DNA of 64,000 nucleotides from Kribbella pratensis (GCF_004365355.1 NZ_SODP01000002.1:1049838-1113837), one strand, 5' to 3'; shown: positions 46,755 through 54,656, counted from the first letter of the stretch. Notes: generated from the sequence alone by a model not told the origin. Translations and numbers: made by a program.

Positions 46755-47783
46755 TTAGTTCTTGCCGGCCGAGGCTGCCTTCGACAGGCCCGGCAGCATC
46801 TTGTCCAGCACCCACGGGACGCTGAGCACGCTGACCGCGCTCATCCCGGAGATCACCTGCTGGTCCTGCAGCGCGTATGCCCCGCCGCTCTTGACCGCCT
46901 GCAACGACGAGTAGACCGGGTCGGACAGGAACTTCTGCGTCCCGATCCCGTCGACGTACGCGATCAGCACGTCGGCATCGACGTCGGCGACCTTCTCCTT
47001 GCTGATCGCGAGCGAGAACTCCTTCTTCGTGTTGGTCTTCTCCAGCGCCTCGACACCCGGCGCGTTCTTGAAGCCCATCTCGTTCAGGATCTGCACCCGC
47101 GGGTCGCCCGGCATGTAGACGTAGTTGTCCGCGCCGAACGAGCCGACCGTGATCGTCTTGTCCTTGAACTCCGGGTGCGCGGCGGCGACCTGCTTGATCT
47201 TGTCCTCGATGCCGGAGATCAGCTTCTCCGCGTCGGCCTTCCGGCCGAGCGCCTCACCGACCAGCAGCGTCTGGTCCTGCCAGGTGGTCTGCCACGGCGC
47301 CCCCGGGTACGCGACGGTCGGCGCGATCCCGCTGAGAGTCTTGTACGTCGCCTCGTCGAAGCCCTCGTACGGCGCCAGGATGACGTCGGGCTTGAGCGCC
47401 GCGATCTTCTCGAACGGGTACTTGTCCCCGGTGTCGAGCAACGTCGTCCTGGACTTGTCGAACTTGTCCGCGTCCCACGCGGTGACGCCGTCGGCGGTCG
47501 GGCCGTAGGTGACCTTCGGCATCCCGACCGGGGTCTCACCGAGCGCATAGACGACGTCCTGGGCGTTCCAGCCGAGCGTGACGATCCGCTCCGGCTTCTT
47601 GGTGATCGTCGTATCACCGAACGTGTTCTTCAGCGTGACCGGGAACCCGGACTGTGACGAATCGGCCGAACCGGCCGATGTGCCGGCCTGTTTGTCGCCG
47701 TCGCTGCCGCAGGCGGCCAGCGTGGTCGTGGCGAGCAGCACGGTGGTGACCGCACTGACGACCTTGGTACGGGACCAGGACAT
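46755..47783 (-). CDS. Iron-siderophore ABC transporter substrate-binding lipoprotein
   Basis: 342 residues of the FecB/FepB-like type. A lipobox TLAACG after the signal peptide anchors it outside the membrane. The PERIVTLGWNAQDVVYALGE segment and the long-helix two-lobed pattern are typical. An IdeR/DtxR-type iron box lies 31 bases upstream of the start, indicating induction by iron starvation. No permease or ATPase gene is adjacent, so it may feed a transporter encoded elsewhere. Confidence 0.92.
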   Translation of the reverse strand: MSWSRTKVVSAVTTVLLATTTLAACGSDGDKQAGTSAGSADSSQSGFPVTLKNTFGDTTITKKPERIVTLGWNAQDVVYALGETPVGMPKVTYGPTADGVTAWDADKFDKSRTTLLDTGDKYPFEKIAALKPDVILAPYEGFDEATYKTLSGIAPTVAYPGAPWQTTWQDQTLLVGEALGRKADAEKLISGIEDKIKQVAAAHPEFKDKTITVGSFGADNYVYMPGDPRVQILNEMGFKNAPGVEALEKTNTKKEFSLAISKEKVADVDADVLIAYVDGIGTQKFLSDPVYSSLQAVKSGGAYALQDQQVISGMSAVSVLSVPWVLDKMLPGLSKAASAGKN

Positions 47784-47813
47784 GGTGACTCTCCTTAGAC
47801 CAGTTGCCTCAAC

Positions 47814-47832
47814 TAAGGAGAGCCTAAGCTAA
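47814..47832 (-). promoter_or_regulatory. IdeR/DtxR iron box
   Basis: The minus-strand sequence TTAGCTTAGGCTCTCCTTA matches 15 of 19 positions of the IdeR consensus as I recall it. Iron-dependent repression of the siderophore binding protein is inferred. Confidence 0.8.
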
Positions 47833-47866
47833 CCCCATCGGCCGTTGCGACCTCCGGAGGTGTGAC

Positions 47867-48544
47867 TCAGGACTCGAACTTGTAGCCCAGGCCACGCACA
47901 GTGACCAGGTGTTGCGGGTTCGACGGGTCCTTCTCGAGCTTGGAACGCAACCGCTTCACGTGCACGTCGAGGGTCTTGGTGTCACCCACGTAGTCGGCGC
48001 CCCAGATCCGGTCGATCAGCTGACCGCGGGTGAGCACCCGGCCGGTGTTCCGCAACAGCATCTCGAGCAGCTCGAACTCCTTCAGCGGCAGCCGGATCTC
48101 GGTCCCGGACACCGTCACCACGTGCCGCTCGACGTCCATCCGGACCGGGCCCGCCTCGAGGGTGTCCGGCAACAGCTCGACGTCCTGCCCACGACGCAGT
48201 ACGGCGCGCACCCGGGCGAGCAGCTCGCGCGGGCTGTAGGGCTTGGTCACGTAGTCGTCCGCGCCCAGCTCGAGCCCGACGACCTTGTCGACCTCGGTGT
48301 CCTTGGCGCTCACGATGATCACCGGGACATTGCCCCGGCTGCGCAGCGCCCGGCAGACCTCCGTGCCGGACAGACCCGGCAGCATCAGGTCGAGCAGGAC
48401 GATGTCCGCACCGGCGCGGTCGTACTCGTCCAGCGCATCCGGGCCGGTCTCCGCGACGGCGACCTCGAACCCTTCCTTGCGCAGTACGTACGACAGCGCG
48501 TCGCTGTAGCTCTCTTCGTCTTCGACGACCAGCACTCGGGTCAC
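47867..48544 (-). CDS. regX3: Response regulator RegX3/PhoP-type
   Basis: 225 residues of the OmpR/PhoB class. The receiver domain has the acidic pair EDEES, phospho-Asp in LLDLMLPG and Lys in VTKPYSP; the winged-helix output domain ends TVRGLGYKFES. The GTG start at 48544 overlaps the sensor kinase stop as GTGA. With SenX3 and PhoU it forms the phosphate-starvation control unit known from mycobacteria. Confidence 0.93.
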   Translation of the reverse strand: MTRVLVVEDEESYSDALSYVLRKEGFEVAVAETGPDALDEYDRAGADIVLLDLMLPGLSGTEVCRALRSRGNVPVIIVSAKDTEVDKVVGLELGADDYVTKPYSPRELLARVRAVLRRGQDVELLPDTLEAGPVRMDVERHVVTVSGTEIRLPLKEFELLEMLLRNTGRVLTRGQLIDRIWGADYVGDTKTLDVHVKRLRSKLEKDPSNPQHLVTVRGLGYKFES

Positions 48545-49758
48545 GAAGCTGTCTCCTTTGCGATCTGACCTGACGGGGTAGGCGTCAGGGGAACGGCCTG
48601 CTCTTCCTGGCTGGAGGAGCCGGTCTGGCCCGGCGCGGGTTCGAGCCGCAGCGGGAGTCTCACGGTGAAGGTGGAGCCCTGGCCCTCGACGCTCCACACC
48701 CGGACGTCGCCCCCGTGGATGGAGGCGATGTGCTTGACGATCGACAGGCCGAGCCCGGTGCCGCCTGTCTCGCGGCTGCGAGCCCGGTCGACCCGGTAGA
48801 ACCGCTCGAAGACCCGCTCCAGGTCACTGCTCGGGATGCCGACGCCCTGGTCGGACACGGTCAGCTCGACCAGGTCGCCGATCGGGTGCGCGGCGACCGC
48901 GACCCGGGTACCGTCCGGGCTGTAGTTGATGGCGTTCTCGACCAGGTTGCCGATCGCCATCGCGAGCTGGTCCTCGCTGCCCATCACCTCGAGGTCGGGC
49001 TCGGTCTTCACCACGATCTTGATGTCGCGGTCCTCGGCGTCGATCCGGCACCGGTCCACCGCGGTCTCGATGATCGAGTTGACGTCGACCGGGCCGGGGT
49101 TCTCCAGCGGGTCGTCGCCCTGCAACCGGGACAGCTCGATGATCTCCTTGACCAGGCGGCTCAGCCGCGAGGCCTCGATCCGCATCCGGTCCGAGAACCG
49201 CTGCACCGCGTCCGGGTCGTCGGAGGCCTCCGAGACCGCGTCGGCGAGCAGGATCAGCGCGCCGACCGGGGTCTTGAGCTCGTGGCTGACATTGACGGTG
49301 AAGTCCCGCCGGATCGCGTCCAGCCGGCGCTCGCGGGTCCGGTCCTCGACCAGCACCAGGACCAACTGGCTGCCCAGCGGCGCGACGCGGGCACTGACGT
49401 ACTGCGTGGCGCCGAGCCGGCCGCGGACGATCTCGAGATCCTGCTGCCGGATCTCGCCGTCGCGCCGGACCTGGCGGACCATCGTCAGGATGTCGTCGAC
49501 CACCAGCCGCTCACCGCGGACGATGCCGAGCACGTGCGCCGGGGCACTGGCCTGCAGGACCTGGTCCTCCGGGCCCATCACGACCGCCGACGAACGCAGT
49601 ACCGACAGAACCGTGGCGACGCCGGCCGGGACGATCGGATCCGAGGTCTCGGGAATCTTGCGCTGGGCCCGCTCGGAAAGCATCATCGCACCGAGTGAAA
49701 GCAGAGCCAGGGCCGCGCCGATGACGCCGCCCAGCACCGCAGCCAGCGTGGGGTCCAC
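48541..49758 (-). CDS. senX3: Sensor histidine kinase SenX3-type
   Basis: 405 residues. One clear N-terminal membrane segment (about 5-27), a PAS-like domain (about 55-150), the HisKA domain with VSHELKTP and an HATPase domain with N box ENAINYSPDG and GGTGLGLS. GTG 49758 is selected because TAGCAT lies seven bases upstream, the leaderless layout; the longer in-frame extension lacks support. A PHO-type box lies in the divergent region shared with phoU. Confidence 0.93.
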   Translation of the reverse strand: MDPTLAAVLGGVIGAALALLSLGAMMLSERAQRKIPETSDPIVPAGVATVLSVLRSSAVVMGPEDQVLQASAPAHVLGIVRGERLVVDDILTMVRQVRRDGEIRQQDLEIVRGRLGATQYVSARVAPLGSQLVLVLVEDRTRERRLDAIRRDFTVNVSHELKTPVGALILLADAVSEASDDPDAVQRFSDRMRIEASRLSRLVKEIIELSRLQGDDPLENPGPVDVNSIIETAVDRCRIDAEDRDIKIVVKTEPDLEVMGSEDQLAMAIGNLVENAINYSPDGTRVAVAAHPIGDLVELTVSDQGVGIPSSDLERVFERFYRVDRARSRETGGTGLGLSIVKHIASIHGGDVRVWSVEGQGSTFTVRLPLRLEPAPGQTGSSSQEEQAVPLTPTPSGQIAKETAS

Positions 49759-49771
49759 GGCAACGATGCTA
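49759..49771 (-). promoter_or_regulatory. Leaderless-type -10 of senX3
   Basis: Minus strand TAGCAT (49771-49766), seven bases, then GTG at 49758. Confidence 0.6.
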
Positions 49772-49831
49772 CGCGGGCAACCAGCAGGGAAAGACCGAAT
49801 GAGCACCGGATGACCGGGACACGACCTAACT

Positions 49832-49853
49832 GTTCATCGGTCGTTCACCACTC
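49832..49853. promoter_or_regulatory. PHO-box-like direct repeat
   Basis: GTTCATCGGTC and GTTCACCACTC are two contiguous 11-base units with the GTTCA core, the direct-repeat pattern bound by PhoP/RegX3 regulators. It lies between divergent senX3 and phoU, so phosphate autoregulation of both is likely. Confidence 0.75.
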
Positions 49854-49953
49854 GTCGCCGTCCGGCAACCTCGACGGCATACGGTCACCGTGGCGGGATA
49901 CCGTGCGGGTGCACCGCCGCGGCACCGGAGACCACAGATCGGATTCGAACACC

Positions 49954-50661
49954 ATGCGTGACACCTACCACGAGCAGCTCGACGACATCCTCGCCGAGCT
50001 GGAACGGATGACCCGGACGGTGTCGACCGCCGTACGCCGATCGACCGCCGCGCTGCTGGAGGCCGACATCCGCAAGGCCGAAGAGGTCATCGCGGCCGAC
50101 ATCCAGCTCGATGCCGCCGGCGAAGGCGTGGAGGAGAAGGTCTTCGAGCTGATGGCCCGGCAGTCGCCGGTCGCCAACGAGCTCCGGATGCTCGTCGCCG
50201 CGCTGCGGATGGTCGCCGACCTGGAGCGGATGGGCGACCTGGCCGCCCACGTCTCGAAGATCGCCCGGATGCGCTACCCGGCTCCCGCGATCCCGACCGA
50301 GCTGCACGACGTGATCGAGTCGATGGGCTCGGTCGCGGGCAAGATGGTCGACGCGGCCGGTGACGTGATCGCGACCCGCGACGTCGAGGCCGCCGGCAAG
50401 CTCGAGGCCAGCGACGACGAGATGGACAAGCTCCGCTCCAACCAGTTCCGCCTGATGATGGACGACGCCTGGCCGCACGGCGTCGAGGTGGCCGTCGACA
50501 TGGCCCTGCTGAGCCGCTACTACGAGCGCATCTCCGACCACGCGGTCGCCATGGCCCGCCGGGTCGTCTACCTGGTGACCGGCGAGCTCCCGGTCGCCAT
50601 CGGCGGCACCGCCGCAGGCTCCGGCGCCGGCGCCTCCGCCCCCAACCCGAACGGCAACTGA
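49954..50661 (+). CDS. phoU: Phosphate signalling protein PhoU
   Basis: 235 residues, two PhoU helical repeats with the metal-site motif ERMGDLAAHVSKIA in the first and ERISDHAVAMAR in the second. It links phosphate transport to SenX3. The ATG at 49954 precedes the first conserved helix; no strong ribosome site is seen. The Gly/Ala/Pro C-terminal tail (about 25 residues) is probably disordered. Confidence 0.95.
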   Translation: MRDTYHEQLDDILAELERMTRTVSTAVRRSTAALLEADIRKAEEVIAADIQLDAAGEGVEEKVFELMARQSPVANELRMLVAALRMVADLERMGDLAAHVSKIARMRYPAPAIPTELHDVIESMGSVAGKMVDAAGDVIATRDVEAAGKLEASDDEMDKLRSNQFRLMMDDAWPHGVEVAVDMALLSRYYERISDHAVAMARRVVYLVTGELPVAIGGTAAGSGAGASAPNPNGN

Positions 50662-50678
50662 CCCTCCGATTTTCTGTA

Positions 50679-50707
50679 GCCCCCGGCAACCATCGGTTGC
50701 CGGGGGC
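50679..50707. terminator. Terminator of phoU
   Basis: 13-bp perfect stem (GCCCCCGGCAACC), loop ATC, then CGTTTCTTG. Confidence 0.88.
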
Positions 50708-50828
50708 CGTTTCTTGTGAAGCGATGTCTCGATCTGATCACGTCCAGTGGTCGATGTAACGCCGGGTGTTCGCGGCGCGATGGGACGGGAAGTGACCTGA
50801 AAGACTTCTCCTGAAAGAGGATCCGCCC

Positions 50829-51773
50829 ATGAGACTGCAACGACTCGCCCTCGCGATGGCAGGGATGGGCCTGCTCGCTGCGTCCGTCGTCTCTGCACCG
50901 GCCACCGCCAGTACGACCGACTCGAAGCCCTGGTCCGACCGGACCAAGCAGACGAACACGACCAAAGCCGGGACGGCCTGCTTGGTCTCGGCCGCCTTCC
51001 CGAGCGCGGCGGGCACCGTGTCGGAGGCCGACGCGATCGCCGGACGGCCGGCGCAGGGCGTGCAGTACGACCCGTTCAAGTTCGTCGGAACCCGCGCCAA
51101 CGCAACGTGGTACCTGGCGTCGAACGCCGCGCTCACGCAGTTCTACTACTACGGCCTGCTGCTGCAGGGCGGGAACCTCTACCGGCACACGACGTACATC
51201 TACGAGGACGACCGCGCCCCGCTCGCGACCTTCAAGAAGGTCGGTAGCGGCTGGACGAGCTTCAAGACGATCGCCACGTCGAACCTCAACACCTACAACG
51301 CCCGCCACGCGTTCCTGTACGGCCTGAACAGCAACGGCAGCCTGTACCGGTACTCGATCGTCGGCGCCGGCATCAAGTCGTACGGCTCGTTCCCCGGCTT
51401 CAAGGGCTTCAAGGCGATGACCGTCATCAGCGAGAACGCGGCGTACGACACCCTGCTGATGACGACCACGGCCGGCGCGCTGTGGTCGGTCCGGATCCCG
51501 ACCGCCGCCTCGACCAAGCCGATCCTCAAGCGGATCCGCAGCGGCGGCTGGCAGAACTTCGAGTCGCTGGTCGTCGAGAACTGCGGTACCCGCGGCGGTC
51601 TGCTGATCCTGGGTGTCGACAACAACACCCAGAGCGGAACGCTCTACGCGATGAGCAAGGCCAACGGCGCAGCCACCGCCCTGACCGGCTACGGCCCGAT
51701 CCAAGGCGTCGTCTTCAACGGCGTAGACACCGTCCGCGAGGCGTCGTACTACGACCAACTCGTCGGCGAGTAG
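50829..51773 (+). CDS. Secreted protein, tachylectin-like propeller
   Basis: 314 residues with a Sec signal peptide (to about 27). The mature part has repeated segments with W or Y, G and aromatic strands (for example GSGWTSFKTI, GGWQNFESL, FPGFKGFKAM), consistent with a beta-propeller of the tachylectin 2 type. Two or three cysteines. Function unknown; sugar binding is a guess from fold. The last 16 residues (VDTVREASYYDQLVGE) recur in a broken copy at 53.1 kb, showing that a paralog once followed. Confidence 0.75.
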   Translation: MRLQRLALAMAGMGLLAASVVSAPATASTTDSKPWSDRTKQTNTTKAGTACLVSAAFPSAAGTVSEADAIAGRPAQGVQYDPFKFVGTRANATWYLASNAALTQFYYYGLLLQGGNLYRHTTYIYEDDRAPLATFKKVGSGWTSFKTIATSNLNTYNARHAFLYGLNSNGSLYRYSIVGAGIKSYGSFPGFKGFKAMTVISENAAYDTLLMTTTAGALWSVRIPTAASTKPILKRIRSGGWQNFESLVVENCGTRGGLLILGVDNNTQSGTLYAMSKANGAATALTGYGPIQGVVFNGVDTVREASYYDQLVGE

Positions 51774-51786
51774 TCACCAACCGAAG

Positions 51787-51818
51787 GGCGCCCTCAGCAA
51801 CTGTCTGCTGAGGGCGCC
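51787..51818. terminator. Hairpin terminator before the RNA island
   Basis: GGCGCCCTCAGCA and TGCTGAGGGCGCC form a 13-bp stem with loop ACTGTC, just after the propeller gene. Confidence 0.8.
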
Positions 51819-51856
51819 TCGGCTATACAGTAGAAGTGAAAAGAAGTTCGCTGTAA

Positions 51857-52015
51857 CGGAGCATGGGGAGTCAGTCCCAGCGGTTCATCGCCGGATGCTC
51901 CGACTGAAGTGGACGATCCGGGTTCGAGTCCCGGCGCCCTCGTTGGAGGGACGTAGCTCAAATGGCAGAGCCCCACTTTTTCGTGAGGGGCGGGCTGCTC
52001 GGCAGTCCGCCCCTC
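51857..52015 (+). ncRNA. Permuted tRNA-like RNA (candidate bacterial Y RNA, YrlA type)
   Basis: In transcript order I see: an 8-bp leader stem CGGAGCAT/ATGCTCCG (51857-51864 with 51895-51902) enclosing two small hairpins; AGTGG (51908-51912); a five-base variable loop ACGAT; a perfect T arm CCGGG-TTCGAGT-CCCGG (51918-51934); CGCCCTC (51935-51941); a GTTG turn; GAGGG-A-CG (51946-51953), which pairs with CGCCCTC with one bulged A; T-A; a D arm GCTC-AAATGGCA-GAGC (51956-51971); C; CCACT (51973-51977), which pairs with AGTGG; then a 9-bp plus 4-bp terminator hairpin (51985-52015). All arms of a tRNA are present, with the acceptor stem closed and the ends at the anticodon. TACAGT at 51826-51831 is a possible -10. 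No CCA is encoded. Confidence 0.7.
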
Positions 52016-52016
52016 G

Positions 52017-52850
52017 TCACGTGTTGGCCAGTACGACGCGCATCGCAGCGGTGAGTTCGTAGTCGGTCAGCTTGAGGCTGGCGTAGTGGCGCCGGGCCTT
52101 TCCTGCGGCTTTCCGTTCAAGCTGGTGCCGGTTCAAGTTCCCGGGTTCCTCGGCAAGGACGTCTTCGATGACGAGCTGCGCCCACAAGGTCCGGCTGAGG
52201 GAATTGGCCTGGCGTCCAAGGGACTTGGTCACTGCCAACGTGAGGATGAGTTCGGGGTGGCCGAAGTCCACCCGATCGCCCACTGCGATCGCGGCCAGGG
52301 ACTTCTTCGCAATCCTCACCCAGCCGGCCTCCGCGGTCGGTGTCCACTGCGCAACCTTGTCTACCAGAGCCTGGTGCGCCCGGCCACCACTGTGGATGGT
52401 CGCATTGCGCATCAGCCGAATTGTGTCGATCTGGATGATGCTGTCCGCGTCGAATGTCTCACCGGTGGCCGTCTCGATCCCATCGTGCAATTGAGCGCGC
52501 ACAGCGCTGCCCGCACTCGAGGGCGCTCTCCCGTCTCGAATCAGGAGCCCGACGCAGGTCTTGAGGAAATCCTCGTGCAGTGCGAGGGCGTACGGAACGC
52601 TCATCGCACCGAGATGCGTGTCGGCAGACTGCAGGATGGACCGTGCAGCCTCGGTTCGGAGGTTGAAGCGGCGGATGTGCGGGACACGCGGGAACACCTC
52701 AGGTAGCAGAGTGTCCGAGCCCTCGGTCAACTGCAGCTGATGCGAGGCCAGTTCGGCACCGGCCAATAGGCCCATCATCGCGTTGCTAGCTTGTTGACGC
52801 TGCACCTCGAACGCGCGGTACTCCGCGAAGTGCACGATCCCGGTTCCCAC
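52017..52850 (-). CDS. HEPN-like protein convergent with the tRNA-like RNA
   Basis: 277 residues, largely helical, no signal or membrane segment. An R-N-x3-H motif (MRNATIHSGG, near residue 150) matches the catalytic motif of HEPN ribonucleases; the surrounding helices fit but overall similarity to a named HEPN family was not recognised. Base composition is lower in GC than its neighbours (34 of 60 at 52381-52440), suggesting transfer. The stop lies in the arm of the hairpin that ends the tRNA-like RNA. RNA cleavage or binding is inferred. Confidence 0.6.
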   Translation of the reverse strand: MGTGIVHFAEYRAFEVQRQQASNAMMGLLAGAELASHQLQLTEGSDTLLPEVFPRVPHIRRFNLRTEAARSILQSADTHLGAMSVPYALALHEDFLKTCVGLLIRDGRAPSSAGSAVRAQLHDGIETATGETFDADSIIQIDTIRLMRNATIHSGGRAHQALVDKVAQWTPTAEAGWVRIAKKSLAAIAVGDRVDFGHPELILTLAVTKSLGRQANSLSRTLWAQLVIEDVLAEEPGNLNRHQLERKAAGKARRHYASLKLTDYELTAAMRVVLANT

Positions 52851-53079
52851 GTGTTTCCTTCCCTCACAGCACCATGCGACGCGACCCAGAAGAGAGGAAA
52901 CAATTGAAGCAGTGTCCGCCTACATTCCGTAATCGTGGCTGTCTGCGAAGCGAAGAGGCTTGCGTCCGGCTGGGCTTCGCGCGCCGACTGTCCCCACTAA
53001 AGTGCGGATATCCCGACTATTGTGCGACGACGCCTGCCGCGACAGGGATCTCGAGCGGCGGTGCTCCAGGTGAGATGGG
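52851..53079. other. Gene-free lower-GC stretch upstream of the HEPN-like gene
   Basis: Contains the presumed promoter of the minus-strand gene. GTGGGAACC and GGAAGGAAA lie close to its start region. I see no convincing gene or repeat here. Confidence 0.5.
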
Positions 53080-53190
53080 ATGCCTCGCTGGAAGCAGATC
53101 GCGCGGATCCAGCTCCCGCCCGGCGAAGCCGGCGACAGCGTCGACTCGGTCCGCGAGGCGTCGCACTACGACCAGCTCGTCGGCCTGTAA
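53080..53190 (+). pseudogene. 3' remnant of a second tachylectin-like gene
   Basis: The frame ends VDSVREASHYDQLVGL then TAA, matching the last 16 residues of the intact gene ending at 51773 (VDTVREASYYDQLVGE). Upstream of this the similarity fades (MPRWKQIARIQLPPGEAG). A strong terminator follows, as it does after the intact gene. The piece marks the right edge of the island that holds the tRNA-like RNA and HEPN-like gene. Confidence 0.75.
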
Positions 53191-53202
53191 CTCCAACCAA
53201 GC

Positions 53203-53243
53203 AGCCCTCGGCAACCAACTGGTTGCCGAGGGCTTTTGCTTTT
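53203..53243 (+). terminator. Rho-independent terminator of the relic gene
   Basis: 14-bp perfect stem (AGCCCTCGGCAACC), loop AACT, then CTTTTGCTTTT-like U-rich tract; among the best terminators of the window. Confidence 0.9.
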
Positions 53244-53260
53244 CCAGGTGCGATCACCGA

Positions 53261-53272
53261 TATCTTCACCGC
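53261..53272 (+). promoter_or_regulatory. Leaderless-type -10 for the small coiled-coil gene
   Basis: TATCTT (53261-53266), six bases, then ATG at 53273. Confidence 0.6.
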
Positions 53273-53488
53273 ATGACAGACGCCTCCGAGACCGACCGCC
53301 TGGTCAATACCGACGTCTCCGTCTTGACCCCCACGGAGCTGAAGGCCCACTTGGCAGCGGTCGAGCAGCGGATGAAGGACCTCCTCCGCACCGAACGCGA
53401 CCTCCTCGAAGCGAACGCAGAAGCCCTGGCCGACCAGCCCGCCCTCCAGGCCCGCCTGACCCAGCTCCGCACCAAGCCCCTCGACTGA
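53273..53488 (+). CDS. Small helical protein, unknown function
   Basis: 71 residues: a short acidic N-terminus, then a helix predicted to form a coiled coil (TELKAHLAAVEQRMKDLLRT and ERDLLEANAEALADQP). No known family is recognised. A leaderless-type -10 directly upstream and the terminator just before it support a real gene rather than the long shadow frame that runs through it. Confidence 0.6.
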   Translation: MTDASETDRLVNTDVSVLTPTELKAHLAAVEQRMKDLLRTERDLLEANAEALADQPALQARLTQLRTKPLD

Positions 53489-53599
53489 CTGCACACCGAG
53501 GGCCGGATGACATGACCAAACGCTGGCGGCATGAGGCAGCTGCGTCGTAGGCGTCCCCGTTCATCCCGCCAACGCCGGTTGCCCGCACGCAGGGCAGAC

Positions 53600-53885
53600 G
53601 CCGGTGGTGCGATCCGGCACCCCGGCGAAGCCGGAAATAAGACAGCCGCGCCGAAGGCGCGTCCTTTCCCGCGAACTGCAGTAGCCCACGCCGGACGAGT
53701 GCTGGTGGAGCGGTCGCGCTCTCCGGCGGAGCCGGCAATAGAACAGCCGCGCCGCAGGCGTGTCCTTTGCCCGCGAACTGCAGTTGCGTGCGCCGGGGCA
53801 AGTGCTTGTGGTGCGATCCCGCGCCCCGGCGAAGCCGGCGATAGACTAGCCGCGCCGGAGGCGTGTCCTTTGGACCCGGCGCGGC
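53600..53885. repeat. Three tandem ~102-bp repeats
   Basis: Copies begin near 53600, 53701 and 53803. Shared blocks are GTGCGATCC, CCCCGGCGAAGCCGG, AGCCGCGCC-N2-GGCG-N-GTCCTTT and CCCGCGAACTGCAG; the third is cut short before the gpmA end. Each contains GCGCC/GGCGC-type hairpins. No gene is seen in 53489-53896. Confidence 0.85.
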
Positions 53886-53896
53886 TGACGGGCTGT

Positions 53897-54643
53897 TTAG
53901 CGGCCCTGGTTCTTGACGGCTTCGATGGAGGCCTTGGCGGCTTCGGGGTCGAGGTATTCGCCGCCGGGGGTGAGCGGGTTGAAGTCGTCGTCGAGTTCGT
54001 AGTACAGCGGGATGCCGGTCGGGATGTTGAGGCCCACGACGGTCTTCTCGTCGAGGTTGTCGAGGTGTTTGACCAGGGCGCGGAGGCTGTTGCCGTGGGC
54101 GGCTACCAGGACGGTCTTGCCGGCGCGGAGGTCGGGGACGATGGCGTCGTACCAGTAGGGCAGCATCCGCTCGACGACGTCCTTCAGGCACTCGGTCGCG
54201 GGCAGCAGCTCGGACGGGAGTCCGGCGTACCGCGGGTCGCCGGCCTGGTCGTACTCCGAGCCGCGCTCGATCGCCGGCGGCGGGGTGTCGTACGAACGGC
54301 GGAACAGCATGAACTGCTCCTCGCCGAGCTCCTCCAGGGTCTGCTTCTTGTCCTTGCCCTGCAGGCCGCCGTAGTGCCGCTCGTTCAGCCGCCAGGAGCG
54401 CCGTACGTCGATCCACTGGCGATCGGCGACCTCGAGCGCGATGTTCGCGGTGCGGATCGCCCGGGTCAGCACCGAGGTGTGGAGTACGTCGGGGAGCAGA
54501 TCGCGGTCGCGGAGCAGCTCGCCGCCGCGCTGCGCCTCCTCGACACCCTGCGCGTTCAGGTCGACATCGACCCAGCCGGTGAAGAGGTTCTTGGCGTTCC
54601 AGTCGCTGTGGCCGTGGCGGAGCAGGATCAGGCGATAGGTCAT
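53897..54643 (-). CDS. gpmA: 2,3-bisphosphoglycerate-dependent phosphoglycerate mutase
   Basis: 248 residues. The phosphohistidine motif is LRHGHSDWN, with the second histidine in [11 protein letters not shown], and ERHYGGLQG is the family loop. It interconverts 3- and 2-phosphoglycerate in glycolysis. TAGACT lies seven bases before the ATG, and GGAG lies close as well. The mshA-ybjN-gpmA order matches mycobacteria. Confidence 0.95.
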   Translation of the reverse strand: MTYRLILLRHGHSDWNAKNLFTGWVDVDLNAQGVEEAQRGGELLRDRDLLPDVLHTSVLTRAIRTANIALEVADRQWIDVRRSWRLNERHYGGLQGKDKKQTLEELGEEQFMLFRRSYDTPPPAIERGSEYDQAGDPRYAGLPSELLPATECLKDVVERMLPYWYDAIVPDLRAGKTVLVAAHGNSLRALVKHLDNLDEKTVVGLNIPTGIPLYYELDDDFNPLTPGGEYLDPEAAKASIEAVKNQGR

Positions 54644-54656
54644 GCTCCGGAGTCTA
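54644..54656 (-). promoter_or_regulatory. -10-like element at the gpmA start
   Basis: Minus strand TAGACT (54656-54651), seven bases, then ATG. CCGGAGC in the spacer could act as a ribosome site, so leaderless use is uncertain. Confidence 0.4.

Noticed and set aside
51810-51942. A normal-order tRNA using GAGGGCG at 51810-51816 as 5' acceptor
   Set aside because: The halves would be over 110 bases apart with no D or anticodon arm between, and GAGGGCG belongs to the terminator hairpin of the preceding gene.
51857-52015. Transfer-messenger RNA (ssrA) or selenocysteine tRNA
   Set aside because: No tag-coding segment or CCA end; actinobacterial ssrA is much longer. The D and anticodon arms are of canonical size, unlike tRNA-Sec.
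21624-53900. Integrase, transposase or phage genes in the accessory regions
   Set aside because: None recognised in any frame; no target-site duplications seen at the edges.
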